64,000 nucleotides of DNA from Prosthecobacter debontii (GTDB lineage Bacteria; Verrucomicrobiota; Verrucomicrobiia; Verrucomicrobiales; Verrucomicrobiaceae). The stretch covers positions 310,001 through 374,000 of the forward strand of contig NZ_FUYE01000005.1 in assembly GCF_900167535.1 (NCBI RefSeq), written 5' to 3'. Both the position numbers and the translations under genes were made by a program. Shown here one piece after another: positions 6,491 to 15,224 of the stretch. Every line of letters begins with the position of its first letter. The first letter of the stretch is position 1. The notes under the pieces were generated by a model. That model was not told the DNA's origin. It worked only from the letters and a program-made list of their open reading frames with translations, and ran no database searches.

Positions 6491-7369
6491 TTAGCTCGGC
6501 TCCGGGAGATTGAGTGCCTGGCGCAGGATCTCATCGAGATGGGTAATGGGGAGGGAGTAGTGTCCCTCTTCATCCAACCAACGGGTGGTGGTGTGAGGCA
6601 TGATGCTGGCCAGCTTATCGGTGTATTGCCAGGCGATGTTGCGATCCTGCTTGCCATGCCAAAAGTGGATGAGCGGGGTGATGGAGCTGACCTCGAAGCC
6701 CCACTCCGAGAGATAGATATCTGCATCGGCAATAACGGCTTTGGGGCCACGAGAAAGGGCTTCGAGAATGCCCTGACGGATGACGGCAAAGGTGGTCGGA
6801 TTGGAGAGGACTTTGCGGTCGGCTTCTCCCAGCATGCCCATGAACCACTTGAGCGGAGCACGATCCGGCTGCCCCTGGCAGATGCGTTCTCCGGCACGGA
6901 GCAGAAGCCCAAGGACCGTGGGAAAGGCATGGCGGAGCCGGATCATCAAGCGGTAAACCCAAAACATGTGCTCATAGCCTAGGAATGTGAGGGGAGGTGC
7001 CCCGCAAACGATGGTGGCGCTGAGCAGCCGATCTGGCATGGCTAAGGCTGTCGTCAAGACATAAGGGCCGCCTCCCGACCAGCCAATGACATGAAATTTA
7101 TCAATGCCCAGATGTGCGGCTAACTCCGACAAAACGGGAGGCCAATCGCTGAGCTGTCGATGGGGTTGAAAGTCCGACAGTCCGATCCCGGGCCGATCTG
7201 GCGAGATGATTCTCAGTCCGTATTTTTTCCCCGCCTCGTCCATCAGCTCTCCTTGCACGCGCGCGCTGGGCCACCCGTGAAAGTAAAAGCATGGCGTCCC
7301 CTGCGGATCACCGTGCTCAGCGTAACCGAGCAAGCGTCCGGAGGACAAACGGAAGGTATGATCTGCCAT
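6491..7369 (-). CDS. alpha/beta-hydrolase fold protein
   Basis: Starting at ATG 7369 the protein has 292 residues and begins MADHTFRLSSGRLLGYAEHG, as in many soluble hydrolases; a TTG at 7429 would add a Pro-rich leader. Catalytic triad candidates are Ser98 in GWSGG, Asp242 in HGKQDRNI and His270 in DEEGHYS. The oxyanion HGWP motif is at 31-34, and a helical cap lies at about 130-215. It is probably an esterase, haloperoxidase-like or related enzyme with unknown substrate. It points toward the integron-like genes and is divergent from the lipoprotein at 7521. Confidence 0.85.
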   Translation of the reverse strand: MADHTFRLSSGRLLGYAEHGDPQGTPCFYFHGWPSARVQGELMDEAGKKYGLRIISPDRPGIGLSDFQPHRQLSDWPPVLSELAAHLGIDKFHVIGWSGGGPYVLTTALAMPDRLLSATIVCGAPPLTFLGYEHMFWVYRLMIRLRHAFPTVLGLLLRAGERICQGQPDRAPLKWFMGMLGEADRKVLSNPTTFAVIRQGILEALSRGPKAVIADADIYLSEWGFEVSSITPLIHFWHGKQDRNIAWQYTDKLASIMPHTTTRWLDEEGHYSLPITHLDEILRQALNLPEPS

Positions 7370-7520
7370 GTAGGGCGGGAAATTTTTTGGGGGAAGAATA
7401 GATGGTAAATGGGAAATCTGCCGTGGCAACCTGACAGAAAGGGGAGTCTGCGGATAATGGCGGGTGGCAAAAGGTGATTGCAGGCGGCTGAACTAGCTCT
7501 AGGATGGAATCTCCCCATTC

Positions 7521-7760
7521 ATGAAAACTGCTCCAGCCGCCCTCCTTGCTGCCGCCGCTCTGATTTTTGCCTCCGTTTCCTGTGACAAGCACTCCTGGGA
7601 AGAGACCCAAGTGCTGCATGAAGGCATGCACAAAGGCCATGGCGATGAGCATCACGGTGACACTCATCACGCTGAGGAAGCTAAAGGTGAGCACGCTAAG
7701 CCTGAGGCTCATGCGGCCCCTGAAGCCCATGGTGAAAAGAAAGAAGACGCCAAGCACTAA
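7521..7760 (+). CDS. histidine-rich lipoprotein
   Basis: A 79-residue protein with a signal peptide (MKTAPAALLAAAALIFA) and a lipobox ending SVSC at Cys21, so the mature protein is probably lipid-anchored. The mature part is almost wholly low complexity: about a dozen His, plus Glu, Lys and Ala (GHGDEHHGDTHHAEEA). Such tails bind divalent metals such as Zn, Ni or Cu; that is an inference from composition. A clear intrinsic terminator follows at 7824. Confidence 0.65.
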   Translation: MKTAPAALLAAAALIFASVSCDKHSWEETQVLHEGMHKGHGDEHHGDTHHAEEAKGEHAKPEAHAAPEAHGEKKEDAKH

Positions 7761-7823
7761 GGCGCATCTGCTCAGCGAGCCCGTCAGAAGGCTGTGCCTA
7801 GGGCTCAAGCCATAAATCCGGTC

Positions 7824-7862
7824 AACTCATTCAGGAACTTCGTGTCTTGAATGAGTTTTTTT
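7824..7862 (+). terminator. intrinsic terminator of the His-rich lipoprotein gene
   Basis: AACTCATTCA at 7824-7833 pairs with TGAATGAGTT at 7848-7857; a run of seven T follows (7856-7862). It lies 64 bases after the lipoprotein stop and about 66 bases before the next gene. Confidence 0.85.
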
Positions 7863-7927
7863 CATCCCTTTTCGTATGAGATTGTCCCAAAGAATGGCAT
7901 TGCCATTCGTTAATTCTAAACAACCGC

Positions 7928-9259
7928 ATGAGGACAGCACTTTCTCTCCTATACCTTTTGGCGTTCTCGGTGGGGACGCAGACGATGGCTCAGGAAGCTC
8001 CAAAGAGGCCTTTGGATCCCTTGATGCAGGACACCGTCTGGCAGATGACGGCGGATCAGTTTCAGCAACAGTTCGCTTCGTCGCGTTTTCAATGGCTTTC
8101 AGAGCGGCGGGATCAGGCACGTTTTTTTGGCCCTGGACTGAGCTTGTGGGAGGGGGCGGTGCCGCTCAATGAGGCGATCATCGAATTTTCCCCAGAGGGG
8201 AATCCGGCGCGGATGAGTTTTTCCATTTTCAATCGTGGTGATACCCAGGACCAGACGCTCAATCGGGAACGCTTCGAAGGTCTTGTAAGCCAGTTGAAAG
8301 AGAGCATCAGTAAGAAGCTGGCCGTGCCCTCAACAGAGCGAGGTAAGGATAAAACGAGCGCGGTGGCAGCAGAGGGTTTTGTGTGGATGAAACCACCCTC
8401 GGCTTATTTGCTCGAGTATAGCTTTCAGCGAGAGATGCGTTCTCGCGGCATTGAGTTCCGGCCTGAGTTCATCCGGTTGCGTGTGGCACCTGTGGCGAAG
8501 ACTGGAGCCCCGCTTGCAACGGCGAACGCACGTCTGCCCATGGTGTCGAAGCAAGCCCTGGTGGCCAATGTGAAACATGAGGCCAATGGAGATGTGTTCA
8601 TCGCCAATGTGCCGATGGTGGATCAAGGGCCCAAGGGCTACTGTGCAGTCGCTACCGCAGAGCGTGTATTCAAGTATTACGGCATCCCAGTGGACCAGCA
8701 TGAGATGGCGCAGGTGGCGGATACGTCAGATGGCAGCGGAACCAGTCCGAGCAAGATGTATGAGGCTCTCAATAAACTTGAAGGTCGGCTGCGAGTGCGG
8801 GTGCGTGTGGTGGAGAATTGGGAATACAAAAAGTTTGTGGACATGGTGGGGGATTACAACCGTGAAGCCAAACGGGCGAGTAAGCGTGAAGTGAGTGCAG
8901 AGCCTCGTAACGGCACCATCTACATCGATGAGATCTACGGAGCGATGGATGGAGAGGTGCTGAAGACCTCCCGCACGGAGCGCGACCGATCCGGCTTTGG
9001 CAAATTTCAGCGGAGTATCGCGGGTCTTATCGATGAGGGGGTGCCTGTCATGTGGGGAGTGATGCTCGGTCTTCTACCCGAGCCAGAGATTCCCCAGGCT
9101 TCTGGCGGTCACATGCGCCTCATCATCGGTTACAATCTGAAGACCTCAGAGATCCTCTACACGGACTCGTGGGGTGCGGAACATGCTCTCAAGCGCATGC
9201 CTGTGGCCAATGCCTTTGCCATGACCACCGGGGTCTATTACATGGAGCCGATGAAGTGA
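7928..9259 (+). CDS. secreted C39-like (papain-fold) cysteine peptidase family protein
   Basis: The 443-residue protein has an N-terminal signal peptide (about residues 1-21, ending TMA-QE) and a ~200-residue N-terminal region of unknown fold. A C-terminal C39-like domain starts near VPMVDQGPKGYCAVATAERV, where Gln233 and Cys239 are the oxyanion and nucleophile candidates; His395 (SGGHMRLIIGYN) and Asp413 (YTDSWG) complete the triad. It is probably periplasmic or extracellular and could cleave double-glycine-type or cell-wall peptides. There is no ABC transporter next to it, so it is not a bacteriocin exporter part. Its 3' end converges with the GT2 gene 20 bases away. Confidence 0.75.
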   Translation: MRTALSLLYLLAFSVGTQTMAQEAPKRPLDPLMQDTVWQMTADQFQQQFASSRFQWLSERRDQARFFGPGLSLWEGAVPLNEAIIEFSPEGNPARMSFSIFNRGDTQDQTLNRERFEGLVSQLKESISKKLAVPSTERGKDKTSAVAAEGFVWMKPPSAYLLEYSFQREMRSRGIEFRPEFIRLRVAPVAKTGAPLATANARLPMVSKQALVANVKHEANGDVFIANVPMVDQGPKGYCAVATAERVFKYYGIPVDQHEMAQVADTSDGSGTSPSKMYEALNKLEGRLRVRVRVVENWEYKKFVDMVGDYNREAKRASKREVSAEPRNGTIYIDEIYGAMDGEVLKTSRTERDRSGFGKFQRSIAGLIDEGVPVMWGVMLGLLPEPEIPQASGGHMRLIIGYNLKTSEILYTDSWGAEHALKRMPVANAFAMTTGVYYMEPMK

Positions 9260-9278
9260 ACGTCTCGGCTTTGGCTGT

Positions 9279-10088
9279 TCAAGTCGCGTGATGATGCGTG
9301 ACTTGAAGCCAAATGTGAGTGCGCCAAGCTTTCAGCCGTTCTTTCACGGCCCGAGTATCCTCACTGGAGGGGCGTTTCAAAAGGTGTTTGAGGCTGCCCA
9401 CAACTCCAAGCCAAGCCACCTTGAGGCGATACTTGCGCGCGAATTGAAAGACAATTTGGGCAAACTCGGCATCGCGGACATTGCCACTCCGCCGATAGCT
9501 GAAAGGCAGATTTAACCGACGGCAGATCTTGCCTTTTTGCAGTTGGGAAATGGCCCAATCATAATCCTCTGCGGTGGGCAGTTTCTCGTCGAAGGCCTTT
9601 TGCCGCCAAAGGCTGCGGCGGATCATGCCCATGCTGTTGCTGTAGATGGAGCCGAACCGCAGACCGCGGCGTTTGAGCTCGTCCCAGGTCACGGCATCAC
9701 TATAGTAAGGGTCTGAGTCCCAGCAGGCACTCACACAGGCGACACGCTCGTCTTGAAAGCAGGCCACCATCTGAGCGATCGCTTCTGGGGAGTTGAGCAC
9801 GGTATGGGAACTCAGAATGAGCACGAGATCCGTCGTGAGGTAATGCAGGCCGTAGTTCAGCACACGGCTGTGTTCATAGGCCTCCTTCCACTCGACGATG
9901 CAGGCACCCGCCTCGGTTAGGAGATCGGCCGAACCGTCGGTGCTTTGATTGGCCACACCCAAGATGACATCAGGAGGCAAGGTCTGATTTTTCAAGGCGG
10001 CCAGCACGGCGGGTAGTGTCTCTGCCGAATTGGCAAAGCGAATGAGCACTCCTACACTGAGGCGACTGGGAGAGAAGATCGATCTCAT
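9279..10088 (-). CDS. family 2 glycosyltransferase
   Basis: A 269-residue GT-A-fold protein: SVGVLIRFANSAETLPAVLAAL at the N-terminus, NQSTDGSADLL (nucleotide-binding), a DxD-equivalent region around LILSSHT, and TAEDYDWAISQLQKG near the C-terminus as the catalytic ED motif. It transfers a sugar from a nucleotide donor, probably in exopolysaccharide assembly. Its start overlaps the exosortase stop by 4 bases, so it is translationally coupled to it. The arms TTCAAGTC (9278-9285) and GACTTGAA (9300-9307) make a hairpin over its 3' end, without a U-tract. Confidence 0.85.
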   Translation of the reverse strand: MRSIFSPSRLSVGVLIRFANSAETLPAVLAALKNQTLPPDVILGVANQSTDGSADLLTEAGACIVEWKEAYEHSRVLNYGLHYLTTDLVLILSSHTVLNSPEAIAQMVACFQDERVACVSACWDSDPYYSDAVTWDELKRRGLRFGSIYSNSMGMIRRSLWRQKAFDEKLPTAEDYDWAISQLQKGKICRRLNLPFSYRRSGNVRDAEFAQIVFQFARKYRLKVAWLGVVGSLKHLLKRPSSEDTRAVKERLKAWRTHIWLQVTHHHAT

Positions 10089-11524
10089 GGCTGATAGGCG
10101 ATGGAAGATTCGGAAGCAGAGGGCGTCTGACGCAAGCGTTCATGCAGCGCCGCGGCCAAATGGTGAGACTTTTGGTTAAACTTCGATGCACTCATGCTTC
10201 TCTGTGACGTCACGAAGATAATGTGAGCGCCTGGGTGGGATCGGGGAGCGAGTGTGTTTTTAGCATAGGATGAATAGCTGCTTAAAAGCTTACCGTCTTG
10301 AATGAAATACTCGCGTAACCACAGATGCCCGTCAGTGAAGACCTCGGCATCATCGGCGGAGAGATCGAGATCGCGCCCGCGGTATTTCAGGCAAACCTGC
10401 ACGGTGTGATGTCGGTCATTATTCTGAGCCGCATACCAGACCGTGCGGATGTTGGCCTCTTGATCGGGTAGTCTAAGTTCGTAGCCTTGGGCTCCGAGGG
10501 AGGAGATGACCAGTTCAGAAGGAGGCATCAGCGGCGGATAACGCCCCGCTAAGAAGGAGGAGGCGGTAAAAGGTAAAAAAAGCGCCAGCACGGCGACGCC
10601 CTGAATCGGTAAGCGAATGTCGAGTTGAAGATTGGCCGAGAACGCAGAGGGATGTGACAAACTAAAACTTTGCCATAGAAGCCAAGCGATGCCGATCGCT
10701 GCGATCCCTTTACCGCCTGGCATCAGCGTCAGGAAAGGATGTGTGGCTGCTAAAGTAAGCCAAATCGATGGACGCTGAAGGCTGGCGAACGGCCACATCA
10801 GAGGGCACATGAGCAGCCAGGGAAGCCAGAGAGATTCCAGGCTCACCAAACCGATACCCAAACCTGCGAGAGCCCAGCCCAAGGTCAGAGCGATACGCCA
10901 TGACTTGTGGTCGGTGGAGAACTGGCACTGTGAGAGTAGCAACAGAGCCGCGGTAGTGATCCAAAGTCCGCCGATGCCTGCCATGATGGGCGATAACCAA
11001 GCGAGAATCGCTGCTGCATGGAGGGTCTCCAAACTCCGCACGCTGATGCTACGATTCTGATTTGGCGTCAGGCAGAGAATCATGGGCACCAACCAGAGGA
11101 AGCCGAGAAAGTAATGAAGCTGCGGGCTTTCTACGGCTGGAAAAAACAAATGGCGATAGGCCAGTAGAGAGAACACTCGTAAAACATTTGCCAGAAGCGC
11201 GGCTGGAAAGACAGCCGCGAGGCGGAGCCAGAAACGTCGATCGGGCGGCGCATGACGATGAATCCAAACGGTGAGGCTCAAGAGAATAACCAAAAGATTG
11301 ATGCCTGAGCAGTCTTGAGTCCAAGGCACGGTCAAGCGACCTACCGTCAAACCTTCAGCGGAGTCCGAAGCGGGCGCGCCGAACAGATGAAGTAATCCCA
11401 CGATGAAAGGTCGGGTGAGATCCGTGAATCCGTCGTATCGAGGAGCACCTGCCAGAAGCAATCCCGAGATCGCCGCTGTAGCGAGAAGCCTGAGATTATT
11501 GAACCAAGGACTAGGAGAGTTCAT
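10085..11524 (-). CDS. exosortase with C-terminal EpsI-like domain
   Basis: A 479-residue polytopic membrane protein. Exosortase catalytic residues are visible: Cys72 in TQDCSGINLL, Arg116 in LANVLRVFSL and His137 in LHYFLGFLW. Further membrane helices run to about residue 325. After LAGRYPPLMPPSE there is a ~150-residue soluble domain (GYELRLPDQEANIRTVWY to AAALHERLRQ) resembling the EpsI domain found fused to or beside exosortases. Exosortases cleave and anchor PEP-CTERM proteins at the inner membrane. The gene lies just downstream of such a target and upstream of a coupled GT2, the classic exosortase/EPS context. Confidence 0.85.
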   Translation of the reverse strand: MNSPSPWFNNLRLLATAAISGLLLAGAPRYDGFTDLTRPFIVGLLHLFGAPASDSAEGLTVGRLTVPWTQDCSGINLLVILLSLTVWIHRHAPPDRRFWLRLAAVFPAALLANVLRVFSLLAYRHLFFPAVESPQLHYFLGFLWLVPMILCLTPNQNRSISVRSLETLHAAAILAWLSPIMAGIGGLWITTAALLLLSQCQFSTDHKSWRIALTLGWALAGLGIGLVSLESLWLPWLLMCPLMWPFASLQRPSIWLTLAATHPFLTLMPGGKGIAAIGIAWLLWQSFSLSHPSAFSANLQLDIRLPIQGVAVLALFLPFTASSFLAGRYPPLMPPSELVISSLGAQGYELRLPDQEANIRTVWYAAQNNDRHHTVQVCLKYRGRDLDLSADDAEVFTDGHLWLREYFIQDGKLLSSYSSYAKNTLAPRSHPGAHIIFVTSQRSMSASKFNQKSHHLAAALHERLRQTPSASESSIAYQP

Positions 11525-11562
11525 GGCAGATGTTCATGGAGGGCGCGGGAGTCAGTGTTTCA

Positions 11563-12396
11563 TTAAACCGCGGCCGACTGGCGAACGAGCAAGTGGCGAC
11601 TCCGAGCGATGACCACGAGACCGAAAAAGGCGAGCAACGAGAACGGGGGTAACGGGGCACCAGGTGCGGCGCTCCAGAGGGTGCCTTCGAGATCGGCAGA
11701 GCTAACGAGTTGGGTGTCTTTCCCTGAAACCAGAGCTACAGGCACACCTGGTAGGGCACCGTCCACGAGCGGGTCCCAGGCCTCGACTCGGGTGGTGTAG
11801 TTGTCGGATTCGAAGCCGGAGGCCTGATTGTTGGTGAGGATAATCTTGTCCCAACTGGTTTCACTATCGCCAAAGAAGTTGATGAAGGCATAAGGCTCGC
11901 TGCCATTGATGGCGCGGTTGAGAGGATTACCATCATAGGCATCTGGCAGAGGTGCCATCAAGCTGGCGGTGGTGAACTGACCCACCAAGGTATCGCCATT
12001 ATAAAAGCTCAAGACGTTGTAGGGATCGCCAGCGGACCACCAGAAACCGAAATAGGAACTGGCCGTGTCCAAGGTCAACGTGCTGGAGAGCACTTGAGTG
12101 CCAGCACCTTGCAAAGAATAGCGGGAACCATTGGGAGAGGTTTCTGTCGCGGCACCTCCGTAGGCATCCGCAGACTTGATGTAGAGCTGATCGAAGGTGC
12201 CCACCCCCGCCCAACTGACATTCGTATTCACGCCAGTTTTTAGGTTGTCGAAAGTAAAAACATCTGTGCCGATGAGTGATGAGGTCGTGGCATCTGGCTG
12301 TTCGGCATAGGTGATGATGACGGCCGCAGGAGCGGCTGTAGCCACTATCAAGGAGATGACTGCTAGACTAAGGGAGGAGAGGGGGGGGATTTTCAC
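11563..12396 (-). CDS. PEP-CTERM-like exosortase substrate
   Basis: A 277-residue secreted protein: signal peptide at 1-24 (LAVISLIVATAAPAA), a beta-rich Ser/Thr/Asn/Gly body (for example SSYFGFWWSAGDPYNVLSF), and a C-terminal tripartite sorting signal. That signal has a Pro-rich motif PGAPLPP near residues 244-250, a hydrophobic helix (FSLLAFFGLVVIA) and a basic end (RSRHLLVR). The canonical PEP triplet is replaced by a PLPP-type motif. Its body resembles other secreted PEP-CTERM proteins that coat cells or matrix. The gene is 38 bases upstream of the exosortase and is probably that enzyme's dedicated substrate. Confidence 0.75.
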   Translation of the reverse strand: MKIPPLSSLSLAVISLIVATAAPAAVIITYAEQPDATTSSLIGTDVFTFDNLKTGVNTNVSWAGVGTFDQLYIKSADAYGGAATETSPNGSRYSLQGAGTQVLSSTLTLDTASSYFGFWWSAGDPYNVLSFYNGDTLVGQFTTASLMAPLPDAYDGNPLNRAINGSEPYAFINFFGDSETSWDKIILTNNQASGFESDNYTTRVEAWDPLVDGALPGVPVALVSGKDTQLVSSADLEGTLWSAAPGAPLPPFSLLAFFGLVVIARSRHLLVRQSAAV

Positions 12397-12491
12397 GGTG
12401 GTTCAGGCTTGGCTGTGGATGGAGATACCCCGTCCTGATTCCGCAGGACAGGCCCGCATTTGAGGGGAAGGCAGATCTCTTTAAAGAGACG

Positions 12492-13901
12492 ATGCTAGTA
12501 TTGTTCATGAAAGACCTGATCAAATTCATCCTCGCTCTAGGCGCCTATGCAGGCTTGGCGCCTTTGCTTGGTTTGTGGTTAGGGCCACGCCGTGTCTGGC
12601 AGCGGGCGGTGTTTGCCACGATGATCGTCATGACTGCTTTGAGGCCTGGGAATTTCATGATGATGCTCGGCAGCATCGAGACTTATCGGGGGCACACCAA
12701 AGGGTATGAAATCTCATTGATCGAAGTGCTTGCCATCGCGTTGATTTTCGCCGTAAGCCGTTCGAGCGGGCAGGGAAGGAGAGGTTCTCCTCCGGGGCTT
12801 TGGTTGTATCTAGGCTGGTGCTTCGTGTGCTTGTTTTCAGCCTTTGGCAGCTATGAGCCGACCTATGCGCTGATGGCTGCGACAAGGTTTGTGAAAGGAG
12901 CGCTCATCTTCGCGGCAGCGGCGCTTTATTTGAGAGATGAAGACGATCTACGTTGGGCAATCGGGGCGCTGGCGGGAGCTCTTTTTCATCATGGGTTGCT
13001 CTGCCTTAAAATGCGCCTTTTGGATGGCTCCTGGCAGGTGAAAGGATGGTTTGAGCACCAAAATCCGATGGCGATGTGGTGTTATTTGGGAGCCATTCCA
13101 GTGTTCGCCACACTCTTGGATAAGCGGGTGAAAGGGGCCTTGTTTGGGTTATGCTTGGCCGGTTTCGGAGGGGCGGGGTTGTGCATCATCCTTTCGGTGT
13201 CGCGTGCCGCCTTAGCCGCCTATGCCGCAGGCGCTGTGGTGATGATGAGCTTGGCCTGGCTACGAGGTGGAGGGGTGCGGGTGGCCAGTCTGACACTGCT
13301 CGGAGCTTTGGGGGCAGCTCTCGTGTTTCTCTTCGCGCTCGATTCATTCAAGGCTCGGTTGAACGAAGTCGCTGCGAGCAGCGAAACGGTCGAGGAAGAT
13401 CTGCGTGACATTTTGAATAAACAAAGCGCTGCGATGTTGCACGACCATCCCATGACGGGCGTCGGCTGGAACAACTTCGGCATCGCGAATAGCCGACCAC
13501 GTGGAGATCTCTACAGCGAGATTTTGGAAGAATGGGATCGCGATCGTGGGTTCACGATCTACGATGAAAATTACTATGCTAATCCGCTGACCGAAAGCCT
13601 CTATTGGCTGTGGCTGGCTGAAACGGGCTGGTTAGGTTTTGGGAGTTTCATCTTGTTCATCCTCATGACGCTCTGGTGGGCACTCCGCAATGCCTGGGCA
13701 CAGAGAGGCACGCTCATGGGGGCCGTCGCTGCTGGACTCTTGGTGGCTCTAGGCATCTGTTACCTTCATGGCACCGTCGAGCGTATTTTGACACAGACGA
13801 AGAACCTGTCGCAATGGTTGATGCTCGCAGGCGTGGTGGCCGGGATGGAGATGAATCGTCGCCAGATGCCAGCCTCAAGATCTGTGAAATCTCCCCACTA
13901 G
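12492..13901 (+). CDS. O-antigen ligase/polymerase family (Wzy/WaaL-like) membrane protein
   Basis: A 469-residue protein with about a dozen hydrophobic helices and the large periplasmic loop typical of Wzy_C proteins, around residues 285-370 (LRDILNKQSAAMLHDHPMTGVGWNNFGI; the HPxxGVGxNNF segment is the family signature). It probably polymerises repeat units or ligates glycan on the periplasmic side. An alternative start is the ATG at 12507. It is divergent from the PEP-CTERM gene, sharing a 95-base intergenic region, and converges with the GT4 at 13907 with a 5-base gap. Confidence 0.8.
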   Translation: MLVLFMKDLIKFILALGAYAGLAPLLGLWLGPRRVWQRAVFATMIVMTALRPGNFMMMLGSIETYRGHTKGYEISLIEVLAIALIFAVSRSSGQGRRGSPPGLWLYLGWCFVCLFSAFGSYEPTYALMAATRFVKGALIFAAAALYLRDEDDLRWAIGALAGALFHHGLLCLKMRLLDGSWQVKGWFEHQNPMAMWCYLGAIPVFATLLDKRVKGALFGLCLAGFGGAGLCIILSVSRAALAAYAAGAVVMMSLAWLRGGGVRVASLTLLGALGAALVFLFALDSFKARLNEVAASSETVEEDLRDILNKQSAAMLHDHPMTGVGWNNFGIANSRPRGDLYSEILEEWDRDRGFTIYDENYYANPLTESLYWLWLAETGWLGFGSFILFILMTLWWALRNAWAQRGTLMGAVAAGLLVALGICYLHGTVERILTQTKNLSQWLMLAGVVAGMEMNRRQMPASRSVKSPH

Positions 13902-13906
13902 AGCCT

Positions 13907-15223
13907 TTATTCAAATCCCATGGGGATGCCCCAGGTAGGTTTATCGGGACGCTGACCCAGCACCCAGCGATAGACTTCCAGCATTTGCTGCGCTTTCGCT
14001 TCCCAGGTGTAAAAGCGTCGGATGTGTGCCTGCGCGGCGGCGGAATAAGGGGCGAGCTGCTCAGGAGCCTCTGCCAGACGCGCAAGCAAAGCACCGAGAT
14101 CACGCACGATCTGTGGCCGACTTTCGAGGGGTAACACGAAGCCGGCTGTCGGAGGGACGAGCTCCGGTGGTCCTCCATGATCCAAGACGATGGGGGGCAC
14201 GCCGAGGGCCATGGCTTCTAAAACCGCACCGCCGCCGAATTCTCGGATGCTTGGAAAAGCAAGGACGTGACTCTCGCGCAAGCGAGGCTGTAGCACGCTG
14301 TGATCCACCCAGCCTTCCATCCGGACTCCGGACTGGATACCCTCCTGTTGCACCAGGCTTTGCAGGCGTTCCCGCTCTGGACCATCTCCGATGATGTCGA
14401 GGCGTAGCTTTCCCTCGCGGACCAAGGGGGCGGCCGCGTTGATGAGCATGTCCACACCTTTGAGCGCCACGAGACGACCTACGAAGGCGGCCTGGAGCGG
14501 GCCAGGGGAGCGGGGGAGGCTGGGGGCGAGATCAAAGCGTTGGGCATCAATGGCATTTTCAGGGATAAAGACGCACTGAGTGTGGAGCGGCTCTGGCATC
14601 TCACGCAGCGTTGTGCGTGCTGCGGTGATGATGGCTTGGGCATCCCGGCGCGTGCGCTGCACGCCAGGCTGGAGACGATAAAGGGCGCGCAGACGACCAG
14701 CCCCATCGTTTTCCAGCTTACGCACATCGTCAAAGCCGTGAGGCCAAGGCACACCCCCATTCAAGGGACCCAATACCCAGGGCACACCGATCTCCTGCAG
14801 GCGCTTGGAAATCCAACTCGGCGTGGTTGGAGAGAGGGGGAGGATGCGATGCACGAGATCGAACTCACCGGCTTTGAGCCGCCCCGCAAACTGCTTCCAA
14901 ACTTCACGCTCGAAGAAAGGATAAACGAGATTGGAAAAGATCGCATACAGGCTCCAGCTAAAGTGCTCACCACGGCTGAGCAGCTTGGTCGTGCGCCACG
15001 CAAGGTTCTGAATGCGCCGGATATCGATGGCGGTGAAGTCCTGGCCCTCGACGAGACCGGCCTTTAGGAAGTCATCGCGATTTCGCCACTCGGTGACGAT
15101 GTGGGCATCGGTAACCTGAGCGATGGCTCGTGCGCAGGACCAGCCGACGAGCGATGCGCTGGTCAGGGTGGGGTTAGCACCCTCCGCGATGAGCAGAGGT
15201 CGAATGGGCTTCGCATCGGGCAT
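13907..15223 (-). CDS. family 4 glycosyltransferase
   Basis: The start at ATG 15223, one base after the upstream stop, gives 438 residues; an earlier in-frame start would overlap the export gene. GT-B fold: the N-terminal acceptor domain holds NPTLTSASLVGWSCARAI, and the C-terminal donor domain has AAFVGRLVALKGVDMLINA, GDGPERERLQSLV and the catalytic EFGGGAVLEAMALGVPPIV (E-x7-E). It is the last gene of the long minus-strand EPS unit. The acceptor and donor sugars are unknown. Confidence 0.88.
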   Translation of the reverse strand: MPDAKPIRPLLIAEGANPTLTSASLVGWSCARAIAQVTDAHIVTEWRNRDDFLKAGLVEGQDFTAIDIRRIQNLAWRTTKLLSRGEHFSWSLYAIFSNLVYPFFEREVWKQFAGRLKAGEFDLVHRILPLSPTTPSWISKRLQEIGVPWVLGPLNGGVPWPHGFDDVRKLENDGAGRLRALYRLQPGVQRTRRDAQAIITAARTTLREMPEPLHTQCVFIPENAIDAQRFDLAPSLPRSPGPLQAAFVGRLVALKGVDMLINAAAPLVREGKLRLDIIGDGPERERLQSLVQQEGIQSGVRMEGWVDHSVLQPRLRESHVLAFPSIREFGGGAVLEAMALGVPPIVLDHGGPPELVPPTAGFVLPLESRPQIVRDLGALLARLAEAPEQLAPYSAAAQAHIRRFYTWEAKAQQMLEVYRWVLGQRPDKPTWGIPMGFE

Positions 15224-15224
15224 A

